From positions 112,768,314-112,832,313 of the forward strand of contig OW240921.1 of NCBI GenBank assembly GCA_933207985.1: a stretch of 64,000 nt of DNA, read 5' to 3'. The notes under the pieces are model-generated. The model worked only from the letters and a program-made list of their open reading frames with translations. It had not been told where the DNA came from and searched no databases. Every line of letters begins with the position of its first letter. Positions within the stretch are counted from its first letter, which is position 1. The position numbers and the translations under genes were made by a program. Positions 1 through 11,585 of the stretch are shown here, piece after piece. The DNA is from Pelobates cultripes (Eukaryota; Chordata; Amphibia; Anura; Pelobatidae).

Positions 1-983
1 ACAAGCTGTTTTACCTGCAGCAATATTGCAACCAGGCTGACCTGCTGTGTGAAATCGAATTGTTCTATACAAAATGGTCACCTTTTCAAAGATTTATCAC
101 ATAACCTTCCTACAGTAATGACTGAGATGTAAAGTTTGTGCTTTGAGGTCAAGAAACAACAAGTTCAATTGTTTTGAGCAGATCGTAGTGCTGACTTATT
201 GAAAGGTTTGTGCCAATCAAAATGGTTTGGACTATATTCACCAAAACGCCCTTCTCGCAGGTATCCTAGTAGAACATCAACGGGGGGGAGGGGGGGAGAA
301 ACATTTTTCCCTTCCCCTGCGGTAATACTTTTCTTAAAAAAGAGACAGCTAAAACAGAAGATTATGGTAGTTGTTTTTTTAGGTGATTACATAAAAAAGA
401 AAATGAAAATATGTATCTATCTACATACACACACTCCCATCATTTGATCAATTCTTTTTGACACTTGGCTAATTTTAGTCAGACATATATACTCACAAGA
501 TTACCCCCCACCCCATGTAGTCTTTTGCAGATTTTTATTTTTAATGGTTTTTAAAGCAACCTTTAAAGGAAAAATAAACATTCGGCATCATTAGATTAGA
601 TTTACAAGGATCATTACATTAATTATGCACATCACTATTTACTTCCATAAATGTTATTTGGGCTACGTTAAATAATCTCTTTGGAAAAGAAACATGGAAG
701 ACATTATTTAATTGAGCGTGTAGTGCTGTGGTCGGCAAATTAATGCACGACCCACGTCCATGCTAAGCCTCATGATGAACGCTCCTTGCATAGTGCATAG
801 AAAGCAGATTCAAATGCATTTCGAAGAATCTGTATGTCACTCACTGTGAATTGATTTATGAAGTCTGCTCACATTCATAGTTTAAGATTAACTCTTGGGA
901 TTAATGCAGGGCACGTCACTGCAATGAACTGATCTTGTCCTGTTAATTTAGCTTCGCGGCTGTGTTTAGTTATTAAATAAATT
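1..983. other. Non-coding, ALG9 last intron or downstream
   Basis: No exon or RNA gene seen. A run CGGGGGGGAGGGGGGG lies near 282-297. The missing ALG9 C-terminal exon was searched for by eye on the minus strand and not found. Confidence 0.5.
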
Positions 984-1240
984 CTCCAAGCACCATAATC
1001 ACTACAGCATGCTGTAGCAGTTATGGTGCCAAGAGTGCCCTTGCTGGATGTTCATTGAGCCAAGCCTAGTGGTGCAAAGCTTAGCTCATTGGCTGACAGA
1101 GAACAGAGGAGCGAACATCTGGCTGCAGAAAGGCAGGGAGCAAACCCCAGGTAAGAAGTCAGTTAGAAAAGGGGCACTGGGGCCCTGCTTGCACAATAAT
1201 GACTACAGCACACTGTAGTAGTTATGGTTCTAAGAGTTTT
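984..1240. repeat. Short palindrome-ended repeat
   Basis: Its left end (about 988-1032) holds the hairpin AGCACCATAATCACTACAGC / TGTAGCAGTTATGGTGC, and a similar CTACAGCACACTGTAG word marks the right end near 1203. This suggests a small non-autonomous DNA element. Confidence 0.5.
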
Positions 1241-1255
1241 AAAGGAAGTTGCTGT

Positions 1256-1745
1256 ATTTAAAGGGAAACTCCAGACCCCTAAAGCACTTTAGCTTCATGA
1301 AAAGCTAAATTGAAAAAAGAGAGTGTGTCCTCTTTTTTCAATTTGCAAAAATTGCATATTTCAATATAAATCAACATTTTTTTTTTTTATAAATTACCTA
1401 GTTACACCCCCTTTGCCTTTCAAGCAGACAACAGGTAATTTTACTTCCTGGTTTGGTTATCACAGTGTAGCAAAACTCAGGCAATTGCTTAGAGCACCTG
1501 CCTTGCAAAGACTTCTCATTGAGCAGCATTGGAAAGTCTGTGATTGGACAGTCACAGAAAGTCTGGGTGGAGCTAGAAGGGGAGGGCTAGGAAAGGCAAC
1601 ATACAAGAGGACTGTAGGTTTTGCAAGTTGTTTTTAGATATACCCACAATAATAATAAAAAAAAACATAAATAAATGCATCCAAGCGTTCATTATCTATT
1701 TTTATATGGGCACTGCAGTGTTATCTAACATTTATTTCTTATCCA
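1256..1745 (+). repeat. TTAA-type non-autonomous element, family B
   Basis: Begins TTTAAAGGGAAACTCCAGAC and shares order and words with 12119-12555 and 43303-43792, for example ACTTCCTGGTTTGGTTA, GCAAAGACTTCTCATTGAGC and GGACAGTCACAGAAAG. The right end is eroded. Confidence 0.7.
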
Positions 1746-1789
1746 TTCTACTTAGACGGAAGTAATTTCTGAACTAAACACAATTAATC

Positions 1790-2646
1790 AAGCTACTGCA
1801 ACCCTCCACACTCCTCCATACCAATTCTATTAGACCTCTCTGCTGCCTATTAGACCTCTCTCACTGTTGATAAAGTTCTCCTTATTTAAACTTGACACAC
1901 TTAGCCTCCGCGACTCTGTCCTTTCACGGTTTTCTTCCAATGATCATTCCGTGCCTGCTTTTCCAATAACACCTACCAGTCTGTCTTTGATACCTTCTGT
2001 TCTCTCTTTTTGCTGCCTCTCTTGGCAAGCTTATTAATGCTATTGACTTCCTCTACCACCTGTACGTTGATGATATCCAAAAATCTCTCACGCTGTCCTA
2101 GAACGCGTCACCATTTGCCTCTCTGTCTCTGAATGGATGTCCTTACGCTTTCTAAAACTGAGTTTACCTTCCCTCGTCATTATACCAGCCCTCTGCTGTC
2201 ACTCTCTATGCAAAGTGATGATACACACATTAGACCATCCTTGCAAGCTTGCTGCCTTGAGGTCATCTAGGATTCTGGTCTCACCTCTTCACCTCAAATC
2301 TTGTCTGTCACCAAATCTTGCCATTTTCAACTTAAAACCTCTGCCTGCATCTCCTCCTTTATCACCCAAGTTGCTACAAAGGAGCTTGTTCATGATTTTG
2401 TAATTTCACACATTGATTACAGTAATTCTCTCCTAATTGGTCTCTCCAGAAACCATATAGCCTCTTTACAGTCCATAGTGAATGCTGCTATCAGGATTAG
2501 GTGTCTCTCCCCATCGTATCTCTCTCATGTCTGCCCTCTGTCAATCATTACACTGGCATCTTGTACCCCATAAGATTCAATTCAAAATATCAATGCTTAC
2601 CTATAAAGCTCTCAACAACTCTACCCCACGTCACATTGCTTCACTA
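1790..2646 (+). mobile_element. L2/CR1-type LINE reverse-transcriptase remnant, left part
   Basis: Broken frames read ILLDLSA near 1830, the catalytic-type YVDDIQ near 2065, SEWMSLRFLKLSLPS near 2135 and VISHIDYSNSLLIGLS near 2400, in the order seen in L2/CR1 RTs. Many stops mark it as dead. It is interrupted by the Tc1-like element. Confidence 0.75.
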
Positions 2647-4209
2647 CAGGGAGTGCAGAATTATTAGGCAAGTTGTATTTTTGAGGATTAATTTTATTAT
2701 TGAACAACAACCATGTTCTCAATGAACCCAAAAAACTCATTAATATCAAAGCTGAATATTTTTGGAAGTAGTTTTTAGTTTGTTTTTAGTTATAGCTATG
2801 TTAGGGGGATATCTGTGTGTGCAGGTGACTATTACTGTGCATAATTATTAGGCAACTTAACAAAAAACAAATATATACCCATTTCAATTATTTATTATTA
2901 CCAGTGAAACCAATATAACATCTCAACATTCACAAATATACATTTCTGACATTCAAAAACAAAACAAAAACAAATCAGTGACCAATATAGCCACCTTTCT
3001 TTGCAAGGACACTCAAAAGCCTGCCATCCATGGATTCTGTCAGTGTTTTGATCTGTTCACCATCAACATTGCGTGCAGCAGCAACCACAGCCTCCCAGAC
3101 ACTGTTCAGAGAGGTGTACTGTTTTCCCTCCTTGTAAATCTCACATTTGATGATGGACCACAGGTTCTCAATGGGGTTCAGATCAGGTGAACAAGGAGGC
3201 CATGTCATTAGATTTTCTTCTTTTATACCCTTTCTTGCCAGCCACGCTGTGGAGTACTTGGACGCGTGTGATGGAGCATTGTCCTGCATGAAAATCATGT
3301 TTTTCTTGAAGGATGCAGACTTCTTCCTGTACCACTGCTTGAAGAAGGTGTCTTCCAGGAACTGGCAGTAGGACTGGGAGTTGAGCTTGACTCCATCCTC
3401 AACCCGAAAAGGCCCCACAAGCTCATCTTTGATGATACCAGCCCAAACCAGTACTCCACCTCCACCTTGCTGGAGTCTGAGTCGGACTGGAGCTCTCTGC
3501 CCTTTACCAATCCAGCCACGGGCCCATCCATCTGGCCCATCAAGACTCACTCTCATTTCATCAGTCCATAAAACCTTAGAAAAATCAGTCTTGAGATATT
3601 TCTTGGCCCAGTCTTGACGTTTCAGCTTGTGTGTCTTGTTCAGTGGTGGTCGTCTTTCAGCCTTTCTTACCTTGGCCATGTCTCTGAGTATTGCACACCT
3701 TGTGCTTTTGGGCACTCCAGTGATGTTGCAGCTCTGAAATATGGCCAAACTGGTGGCAAGTGGCATCGTGGCAGCTGCACGCTTGACTTTTCTCAGTTCA
3801 TGGGCAGTTATTTTGCGCCTTGGTTTTTCCACACGCTTCTTGCGACCCTGTTGACTATTTTGAATGAAACGCTTGATTGTTCGATGATCACGCTTCAGAA
3901 GCTTTGCAATTTTAAGAGTGCTGCATCCCTCTGCAAGATATCTCACTATTTTTGACTTTTCTGAGCCTGTCAAGTCCTTCTTTTGACCCATTTTGCCAAA
4001 GGAAAGGAAGTTGCCTAATAATTATGCACACCTGATATAGGGTGTTGATGTCATTAGACCACACCCCTTCTCATTACAGAGATGCACATCACCTAATATG
4101 CTTAATTGGTAGTAGGCTTTTGAGCCTATACAGCTTGGAGTAAGACAACATGCATAAAGAGGATGATGTGGTCAAAATACTCATTTGCCTAATAATTCTG
4201 CACTCCCTG
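2647..4209 (-). mobile_element. Complete Tc1-like DD37E transposon
   Basis: A 1563-bp element flanked by TA (2645-2646 and 4210-4211). Both ends begin CAGGGAGTGCAGAATTATTA and share about 25 bp perfectly inverted. Inner copies of the core, GTGCATAATTATTAGGCAAC at about 2837 and its inverse at about 4010-4030, give an IR/DR layout with two transposase sites per end. The element looks young and mobilisable in form. It may belong to the DD37E group described as TRT/Traveler (from memory). Confidence 0.93.
2975..3991 (-). CDS. Tc1-like transposase, intact (338 aa)
   Basis: A full-length transposase without stops or frameshifts. The N-terminus (about residues 1-110) holds paired helix-turn-helix DNA-binding segments, with KIAKLLKRDHRTIKRFI near residues 27-43 and a basic linker GRKKRVEKPRRK. 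The catalytic core shows Asp in VLWTDEMRVS, Asp in IFMQDNAPSHA and Glu in SPDLNPIENLW; 37 residues separate the last Asp and the Glu, i.e. a DD37E signature. WPPCSPDLNPIENLW is a Tc1/mariner hallmark. The start was chosen at MGQKKDLTGSEK because it is the first Met and the length fits the family (about 340). Expression from the ALG9 intron is not implied. Confidence 0.95.
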   Translation of the reverse strand: MGQKKDLTGSEKSKIVRYLAEGCSTLKIAKLLKRDHRTIKRFIQNSQQGRKKRVEKPRRKITAHELRKVKRAAATMPLATSLAIFQSCNITGVPKSTRCAILRDMAKVRKAERRPPLNKTHKLKRQDWAKKYLKTDFSKVLWTDEMRVSLDGPDGWARGWIGKGQRAPVRLRLQQGGGGVLVWAGIIKDELVGPFRVEDGVKLNSQSYCQFLEDTFFKQWYRKKSASFKKNMIFMQDNAPSHASKYSTAWLARKGIKEENLMTWPPCSPDLNPIENLWSIIKCEIYKEGKQYTSLNSVWEAVVAAARNVDGEQIKTLTESMDGRLLSVLAKKGGYIGH

Positions 4210-4211
4210 TA

Positions 4212-4330
4212 TTTCATACATACAAGCCCTTATGGGTCACACTGCTCTGCAGGGGAGATTATCCTGTCTGCTGCTTGTATCCCGTACTGCTAATTCGTAT
4301 TAGGGGACTTTCATCAGGCAAATCCATTCC
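4212..4330 (+). mobile_element. LINE remnant, right part after the Tc1-like insertion
   Basis: The sequence resumes after the duplicated TA and fits a continuation of the broken LINE. Its right end is uncertain. Confidence 0.45.
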
Positions 4331-6773
4331 TAAGGAAAAGCCTGCCTTCTCCCATTAGAATTTGACAGTGCCGCTTTAAAAAACAAAAAACAAAAACACC
4401 TTTTATCTCTTCAGAATAGCCCATGACTTCCCCAGGGTAAAGGTCATTCCGCAAACTTATCTCTCCGCTTGATAAGTGGATACTATTGTGTTTCTTTGCC
4501 ACCCTTGTCACTTGGTCCCCAACATTGCCCTTCCTATTTTTTTTTTTTTAATAGCCTACCTCCTTAATTATCTAGTTTCCCTCATTTCTTGTTAAATTCC
4601 CCTTTTATATTATTGTAAATCTCTGCAGAATAAGCTGGAGCTATGTAAATACCAATAATAATTAGAATAATAATTTCAGAGGCCAGATCATATTTTAGAA
4701 CCCTGTACTACAAGGATGGGGATGTCATCAATACAATTATTTACATTATATAATAATGCACGGATTACCTCTGTACTGTCTCAGGGACCTTGTCTCGGGC
4801 AGAACGGAGACATTAAAGTATTTCTTTAAACACTGTATTTTCGTTTGTTCATGTAGTCACCACAGGGACTACTGGCACTATGCAAGTGCTGCACACCGTA
4901 TAATATTGAGAAAATAAATGCAACCCTACCTTTAATGTTTGAAGAAAAGTTCTCTATTGCATTGTATTTCTGCAGAATAGGAAACTGATTTTTACAGCAT
5001 TTTAAAAAAAAATAATTCTCAATTTATGAGAGCATGCCAAAATTTTTTCATTGTGGACGTGCAACAATAACAAAAAATATAAATATTTTAATTGAAAAAA
5101 TGTTAATGTAATAAAAACAACAAAAATTACCCCCCCCCCCCAAAAAAAGAAAACCAAGTTTTATACATAAATTTTATAAGTAATTTTTATAAGTAAAAAT
5201 ACCTATTCATTAATTACAGCAGTCGCTCACGATTTGATGACGTCGGTACATATGTGCTGCTTGCTGTGTGGATTTGGAAATAGAAAAGGGCTTTTGTGCC
5301 TGATTGTGGCATGAATAAAATCTGCAAATAGAAGTGCAGAAAGGTAGGGCCTCACTCTGATTGAAGGCTGACAGCTTACCAAGAAATGACGCTCAGCGTG
5401 TGAGCAACACAGCAGTGCTTAAGCTAAAAAAGCTACCCACGTCATCACAAATTAACCTAGCTGCTGGAAGGCATAACTCAAAAACAGAATTGTTTTAATC
5501 ATTTAAAAAAATATTCACATAAATATACACATTTTTTTTTTTCTGGCAATCGCTCCATGCATGCAGTGAAGTATATTTATTTAGTCCTTGGATTTTTTTC
5601 TTTGCAATAAACTATATAGAATTAGAGAAAAAAATAAATAAATAAAAAAAATCTGAAAAAAAACCCAAAACAACAAGCCATGGCTTGTGAGGCATTTAAC
5701 TGAAGACTAACATTTCTACGAAATCAAGTGGTGCGTTTAACAGGAGCATTCAACTAGCACCAAGCCTGCTAATTAGAATAGCAGATAATCTGTAATAATA
5801 GTAGGTTGGGTCCTGTTAGATTCATTTAATTCTATCAAATTAATAGATGTCATCTCACTGATGTCTATGGGAGATCATCTAATCAATTAGTAGAAATCAA
5901 GCGTTTCTTGCTCTGTATCAGAAAAGATGTTGCTTAATTTAAAACATACATTAGCAATATATAGCAGGTCTCAAAATTTCTACTTGCCCACTTGTAAAGA
6001 AAGATAGGTGGTGAATGGGCTACTAGGATCTTGGGGGGACCTGAACTATGGACTACTGGCTATCGGGAGGAGAACTGAGGGCTACTGGCTAAAGAAGGCC
6101 ACATCGGACATTAACATTGCATGCAAAATCAGTCTATCTAAAAGGCACTCTGGCAATGGCTAGTGGAGACCAAATCTTCTCCTTTTCTGTTTAAACAGAT
6201 CCAATTTTGCTAAAGTGTAGCACAGAAGTTGACAGTGTTGTGTTCTGTGTCAACTATATTCTTTCTCCTTGTAATCTAGAACCCAGAGCGCGTGAGTAAA
6301 GATAACACAGATGGTCATGTACACGGATTAATTAGTAAAACAGCGATAGTCTATCTAAAACAAATTACAAAAGGATAAGACAAAGTGCAGTGTATCATAA
6401 AAGAAGGTCAGGGATGGCAGCGTAGATTTTACATCAGGGTTGACAAGGAATGATTAAGTTGTTTCAACAGACAACTCATTAGTGATCTTGATAACAAGTG
6501 ACCAACGAGGTCTCAGTCCTTTAGGTATTGTGGTATATCAAGTGGGAAAGATGCGGCGTCTGGTGCCGTACAGAAGGATGCATCAATGAGTGCCACTAAA
6601 ATAATGCAATGAGCTTGTGGAACCTGATTCAGCTAAAGATATTTTGGTGCTCAGAGTGTCTCTTTAATACAACAGGTCCAGCCACCCAAGAGGTAATACA
6701 TAATTCCTCCTGTGAAGATGATTCCGGAAATGTTAACCCACCGTTCAAAACAAAGTTCTGCTAACTTACTCAC
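4331..6773. other. Non-coding, AT-rich
   Basis: No exon recognised. It holds poly-C/poly-A runs near 5131-5148 and scattered A-runs. The terminal ALG9 exon was not found here. Confidence 0.5.
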
Positions 6774-6903
6774 ATATCTAGAGGTCTCTTCCAGATTCTG
6801 GTCATTCATGTCTTTCGGAATAATTCTGGTTGCCTTTTTCCCCTTGGCATATGGTTTTGGAAGTTGCCCTCTGAACTCGGACTCAATAAACTGGAGGTGC
6901 CAA
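6774..6903 (-). CDS. ALG9: ALG9 exon 13 (last one visible)
   Basis: Encodes WHLQFIESEFRGQLPKPYAK through DMNDQNLEETSRY and ends exactly at GTGAGT. Reading through the donor would add a frog-specific tail, but the family continues with a conserved exon, so splicing is the better call. Confidence 0.95.
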
Positions 6904-9900
6904 CTATATATAACATGAAAAAAAACAAATAAATGAATAAATATTTTCACACAAAACTTATTGAACGTAAAAACTTTTCTTAAATACACATCATTGTTGT
7001 GTTGGGTGGGCTACTAAGGTGACTGAAAAGAAAACACACACAAAAATTCCCCCCCTTCCCAAAAAAAAGGGTGCATTTTACATTTTATTTTTAGGATCAC
7101 TATTATCATGAACTGTTGGCACTTTTTGTAGGGCTAAAAGTAAAAACAAAATTAGGCTAGAAACACATAAGTTAGCATATGATCAGGGGCCACGATACAA
7201 GGTATCTGTTGTCGGCTACTCCACCTGCAGAACCAGTGACTCCAGTAGAGGAGAACATAGTAACTTTTGAGTAAAGAGCTATGCAGTACTAAAAATCTAT
7301 GGGGAGTCAGACAAAACAGATATAAAATAGATCAGAACTTTACACTGAGCACCTATTTCACCTATTTTACATGCCGATTGATTAAGGACATTGCTTCAAT
7401 GACAAAATGGCTTGGAAAGGCTACTCTAAAATCGTGAACTCACTTGTCTGGAAGAAGAAAGTTGCTAGGGAAACGGTACCATTCCTTTCCTACACACACA
7501 TTGACTGATCTGCCCTCTGGCACTACGTGAAAAGAGGGATCTTTGGCAATCCGGTGGAATTCAGGATACAGGTCCAAAGGCCCATGGTAACCTGGAAAAA
7601 ATGGTTAAAATAAATAGAAAAAAGAAGCAGCACACTCGAGCCTCTACGAACATATTTTGTCTACAGTGCTTCTATATTCTTCTAACAAATATCGCAAAGC
7701 AGTGACAGTCAATGCTTGGCATCACTGCTGACGATTCCATTTCCCGCAATGAGAGGTAAACGACAGCTCTACTTACACGGATATTAATTAAGATGAGCTA
7801 TAACATGTTAGTCGTTTAGACAGGCTGCTGTGGAGGGTCACATGAAATGACAGAGACAAGACTATCTGACATGTTAAACAGCAAAAAACATTTTTTGTAA
7901 CCTTTTTTTTTAACAAGGAATTATAGATTTCCAAACTCTGCTACAAATATAAGTTAATCAAAATTATACATATAGGCGAGGATCCCAGAATGTAAGGTTT
8001 ACTCAAATACTGGATATGTCATACATTATTAAACACATTCTATCTTCACCTGACCTTCAGTGTATATACGTTATCTCTTTTCTTATTTGGGAACTGTATA
8101 ATATTGGCAGAGCATTCTGTGTTTTTGATGTATCTGGACTGTCAGTGGCTGTGTGTGTTCGTGATATAAAGCATAGCACGTGGCTTGTATGTTCATTTTT
8201 GGAACATTTCCCAAACACTTTCGTTTACCCACCTCTAAATAAAGCTATGGAACGGGATAAGGATAGAAGGCCAAACAGGAAAACAAATCCCAGTGCCAGC
8301 CAATTGGAAGAGACCGTATAATGTTCCAATCGATATCGCTGGAACAAGAAGTGGTAGCATTTCTAAAAGTAGAAAAGAAATCAAAAACACAAAAAGTGAT
8401 TTAGTTGCAGCTATATACTATATAGCATAAAATAACATGTTAGCATTGTCAAAGGGTCACCCTAAGCATCATAACCATTTGCATTAATATCAGGCATAGG
8501 AGGCATATGTGATAAGCTGGGGGTGCTACCTATTCAATGCCCTTGCTAGACAGTGGTTGATGGGATAAGGTCAGATCTGAACAGAGATATCTGATCGAAG
8601 GAGCAGCTTCCTGGTTAAGTAGTGGTTGCCAGCTATTGAATTTTTAAGTTTTTGTTTTGTATCTAAAAGGTAGATTTCCCTAAATGATGTAAACTACAAC
8701 TCCAATAATGCTTTGTTAGCCTTAACAATGTTAATCACCAAGGAAGTTGTATCTTATTTGATTGACAAGCTATTGAAAAAAATATCCAGATTAACAACAC
8801 TAGCCTGACACAACCAGTTGTCCTGACGAAAGCATCCAAATTAGTTTTAAAGGAATCTACTAACATTCATAAAGCAACCTTTCTAGAAATTGAATTCCAA
8901 ATCTTTATGGTTTCTACTGTACTCAATCATTTCTGCGGCTGTAGGTAAAATCTCCTGTCCTCAAGTCTCAGTGGATGACTGTTTGCCTGTTGTAATGCCC
9001 TGACAATGAACTGGTCACAAGAAAGCTCAGTACATATTTAAAGGATGTTCTCATATATCTTTCAGGATTCCTATTTCCATGTGTGAAGCGACTTTACAAG
9101 CATGGATGATGAATTTGATATAATGCCTTCTATCAGACTTGGGAAAAACGAATTAACCCCCTTCTCCCCTATGCATGTTTCACACGATACAGGTAAACTT
9201 ATTATGAATGTTTTATTAAACAGTATATGTAAATGTCGAACAGTGTGAGACTAGATGTTCTACAACAAACAGGCAATACGCAGCTTCAAATTATGTTGTC
9301 CAAGATTGATTTGAATACATGAGCAATATTGCGTTTGGAGGCCCAAAATCTGCAGACTAATGAATATTGATCACAGCACTGAACTATTATTACAGATGTT
9401 AACAGCAGTTTGCTTTAATTCATGTTACAAATGGACTGCTAGCCCGGAGCTCTGTTCTTCTTACAACTCAAAATAAGCCATATAAGATAAGCACGTATAA
9501 ATGGACCAACGGTACTGGAAGAAGAACTGTACATCACCTGTAGTGCCGAAAGAGCCACAGCCCCACAGAGGCAGATCAGAGGATAGATGGGAAACAGGAA
9601 TCGCTCCTCCTTATGAGGTTGAGAGAAGAAAATAAGAATCCAGATATGCATAGGCGCCAATGTCAGCCAATACGGTCTTCCAAGGTTCTGAACTGCTAAA
9701 TAAATTACATGGGATTGTTAATAAAGAACAGCCAGGCAAAAAACAAACAGAAAACAACACACTTAAAGTTAAGCTATCGGTTGTGCCTTTTAAAAGATAA
9801 AAATAAAAAATAAACAAATAAGATACAATAGTTTTCTTTTTAACCCCTTAAGGACCGGCCTGTTTTTGCGATGTTGTACGTTAAGGACCAGAGCGGTTTT

Positions 9901-11501
9901 AACACTTTTGTGATGTTTGTGTTTAGCTGTAATTTTCCTTTCTCTCATTTACGGTTCCCATACAAATTATATATTGGTTTTTTTCAGGACAAGAAGGGCT
10001 TTCTTTACATGCCATTATTTGTATCATGTCATATATTTTACTTTTTAAAAGCAGCACGCACACCGCAAGACTTACACTGTGAGCTGAACTGGGAGCTGCA
10101 TGGAGCCGACAGAGAGCTGACCAGAGCTGCTACAAAGGTAAGTAAGAGCTCGCGGCCAGCCCCCAACAGGACCACCGGGCTTGTAATGAGCCTGGCAGTC
10201 CTGGTCTGTATTATGGCAATGTAAGTTGCCATAATAAAGACACTGACTCGAGTATAAGCCGAGTGGGGCTTTTTCAGCACAAGAAATGTGCCGAAAAACT
10301 CGGCTTATACAGTATATATTTTTTACATTTAGCAATTGTGACATTGTAACACTATTATCTGTCATAAATCCCTGAATCACACCCCACATGTACATATTTT
10401 TTAGTAGACATCCCAGGGTATTCAATATGGGGTATGTCCAGTCTTTTTTAGTAGCCACTTAGTCACAAACACTGGCCAAAGTTAGCATTTATATTTGTTT
10501 GTGTGTTAAAAATGCAAAAAACGCTAACTTTGGTCAGTGTTTGTGACTAAGTGGCTACTAAAAAAGGCTGAATATACCCCATTTGCAATACCTTGGGTTG
10601 TCTTCTTTTGCAAATGGTATGCCATCATGGGGGCAATTCTCATTCCTGGGCTACCATCCGCTCTCAAAGGCAACATTACCAATCTGACAAATTTCAATAA
10701 TTTTTTTTTTTTAAATCAAGCCTTATATTTGACCCTGTAACTTTCAAAAACACTATAAAACCTCTACATGCGGGGTACTGTTATACTCAGGAGACTTCGC
10801 TGAACACAAATAACAGTGTTTCAGAACAGTAAAACCTATCACAGCAATATCATGAAAGTGCCGTTTGTGTGTGAAAAATGCAAACAACGTCACTTTCACT
10901 GACCATGTCATCGCTGTGATATGTTTTACTGTTTTGAAAGACTAATATTTGTGTTCAGCGAAGTCTCCTGAGTAAAACAGTACCCCTCATGTACAGGTTT
11001 TAGGGTGTCATAGAAAGTTACAGGGTTAAACACAGTGCTACCAAATTAAATTCTCTGGACTTTCGGCCTGGGTTCTCAGGCATGTCCCCCAAATTGCAAT
11101 CAATAAAATTACTTAATTATGTAATAATATTACATAAATATGCACGTAGAATTTAAATATATATACATATTTATATATCTGAAGTCTACATGTATATTTA
11201 TAACATTATTTATGTAATTATGTATATGGACATATGTATATTTCGTATTATTTTTATTTATTTATACATAGCTATATATATCAAAATACTGTTCGAATAA
11301 AATTATATATATATAATTTTTTTTAAATTATTAAAAATTTAACATTTTTTAATTTATTTTTATATACTTATTTATATTTTATAATATATATACACAATAG
11401 TTATATATATATACACACACGTGTGTAATTTAATTATAATTTTATTTTTATATATATATGTATATATAAATATATATATATACATATTATATATAGGTAT
11501 A

Positions 11502-11585
<84 letters not shown>

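Noticed and set aside
3295..3955. ORFs overlapping the transposase
   Set aside because: Out-of-frame shadows of the Tc1-like transposase.
6651..6989. Continuous 112-codon minus ORF as the natural ALG9 C-terminus
   Set aside because: The frame crosses a clean GTGAGT donor at exon 13 and an AG acceptor at 6904-6905; the flanking residues are unlike ALG9.
10072..10458. 128-codon minus ORF
   Set aside because: Lies within the palindromic element at 9843-11896; no protein similarity seen.
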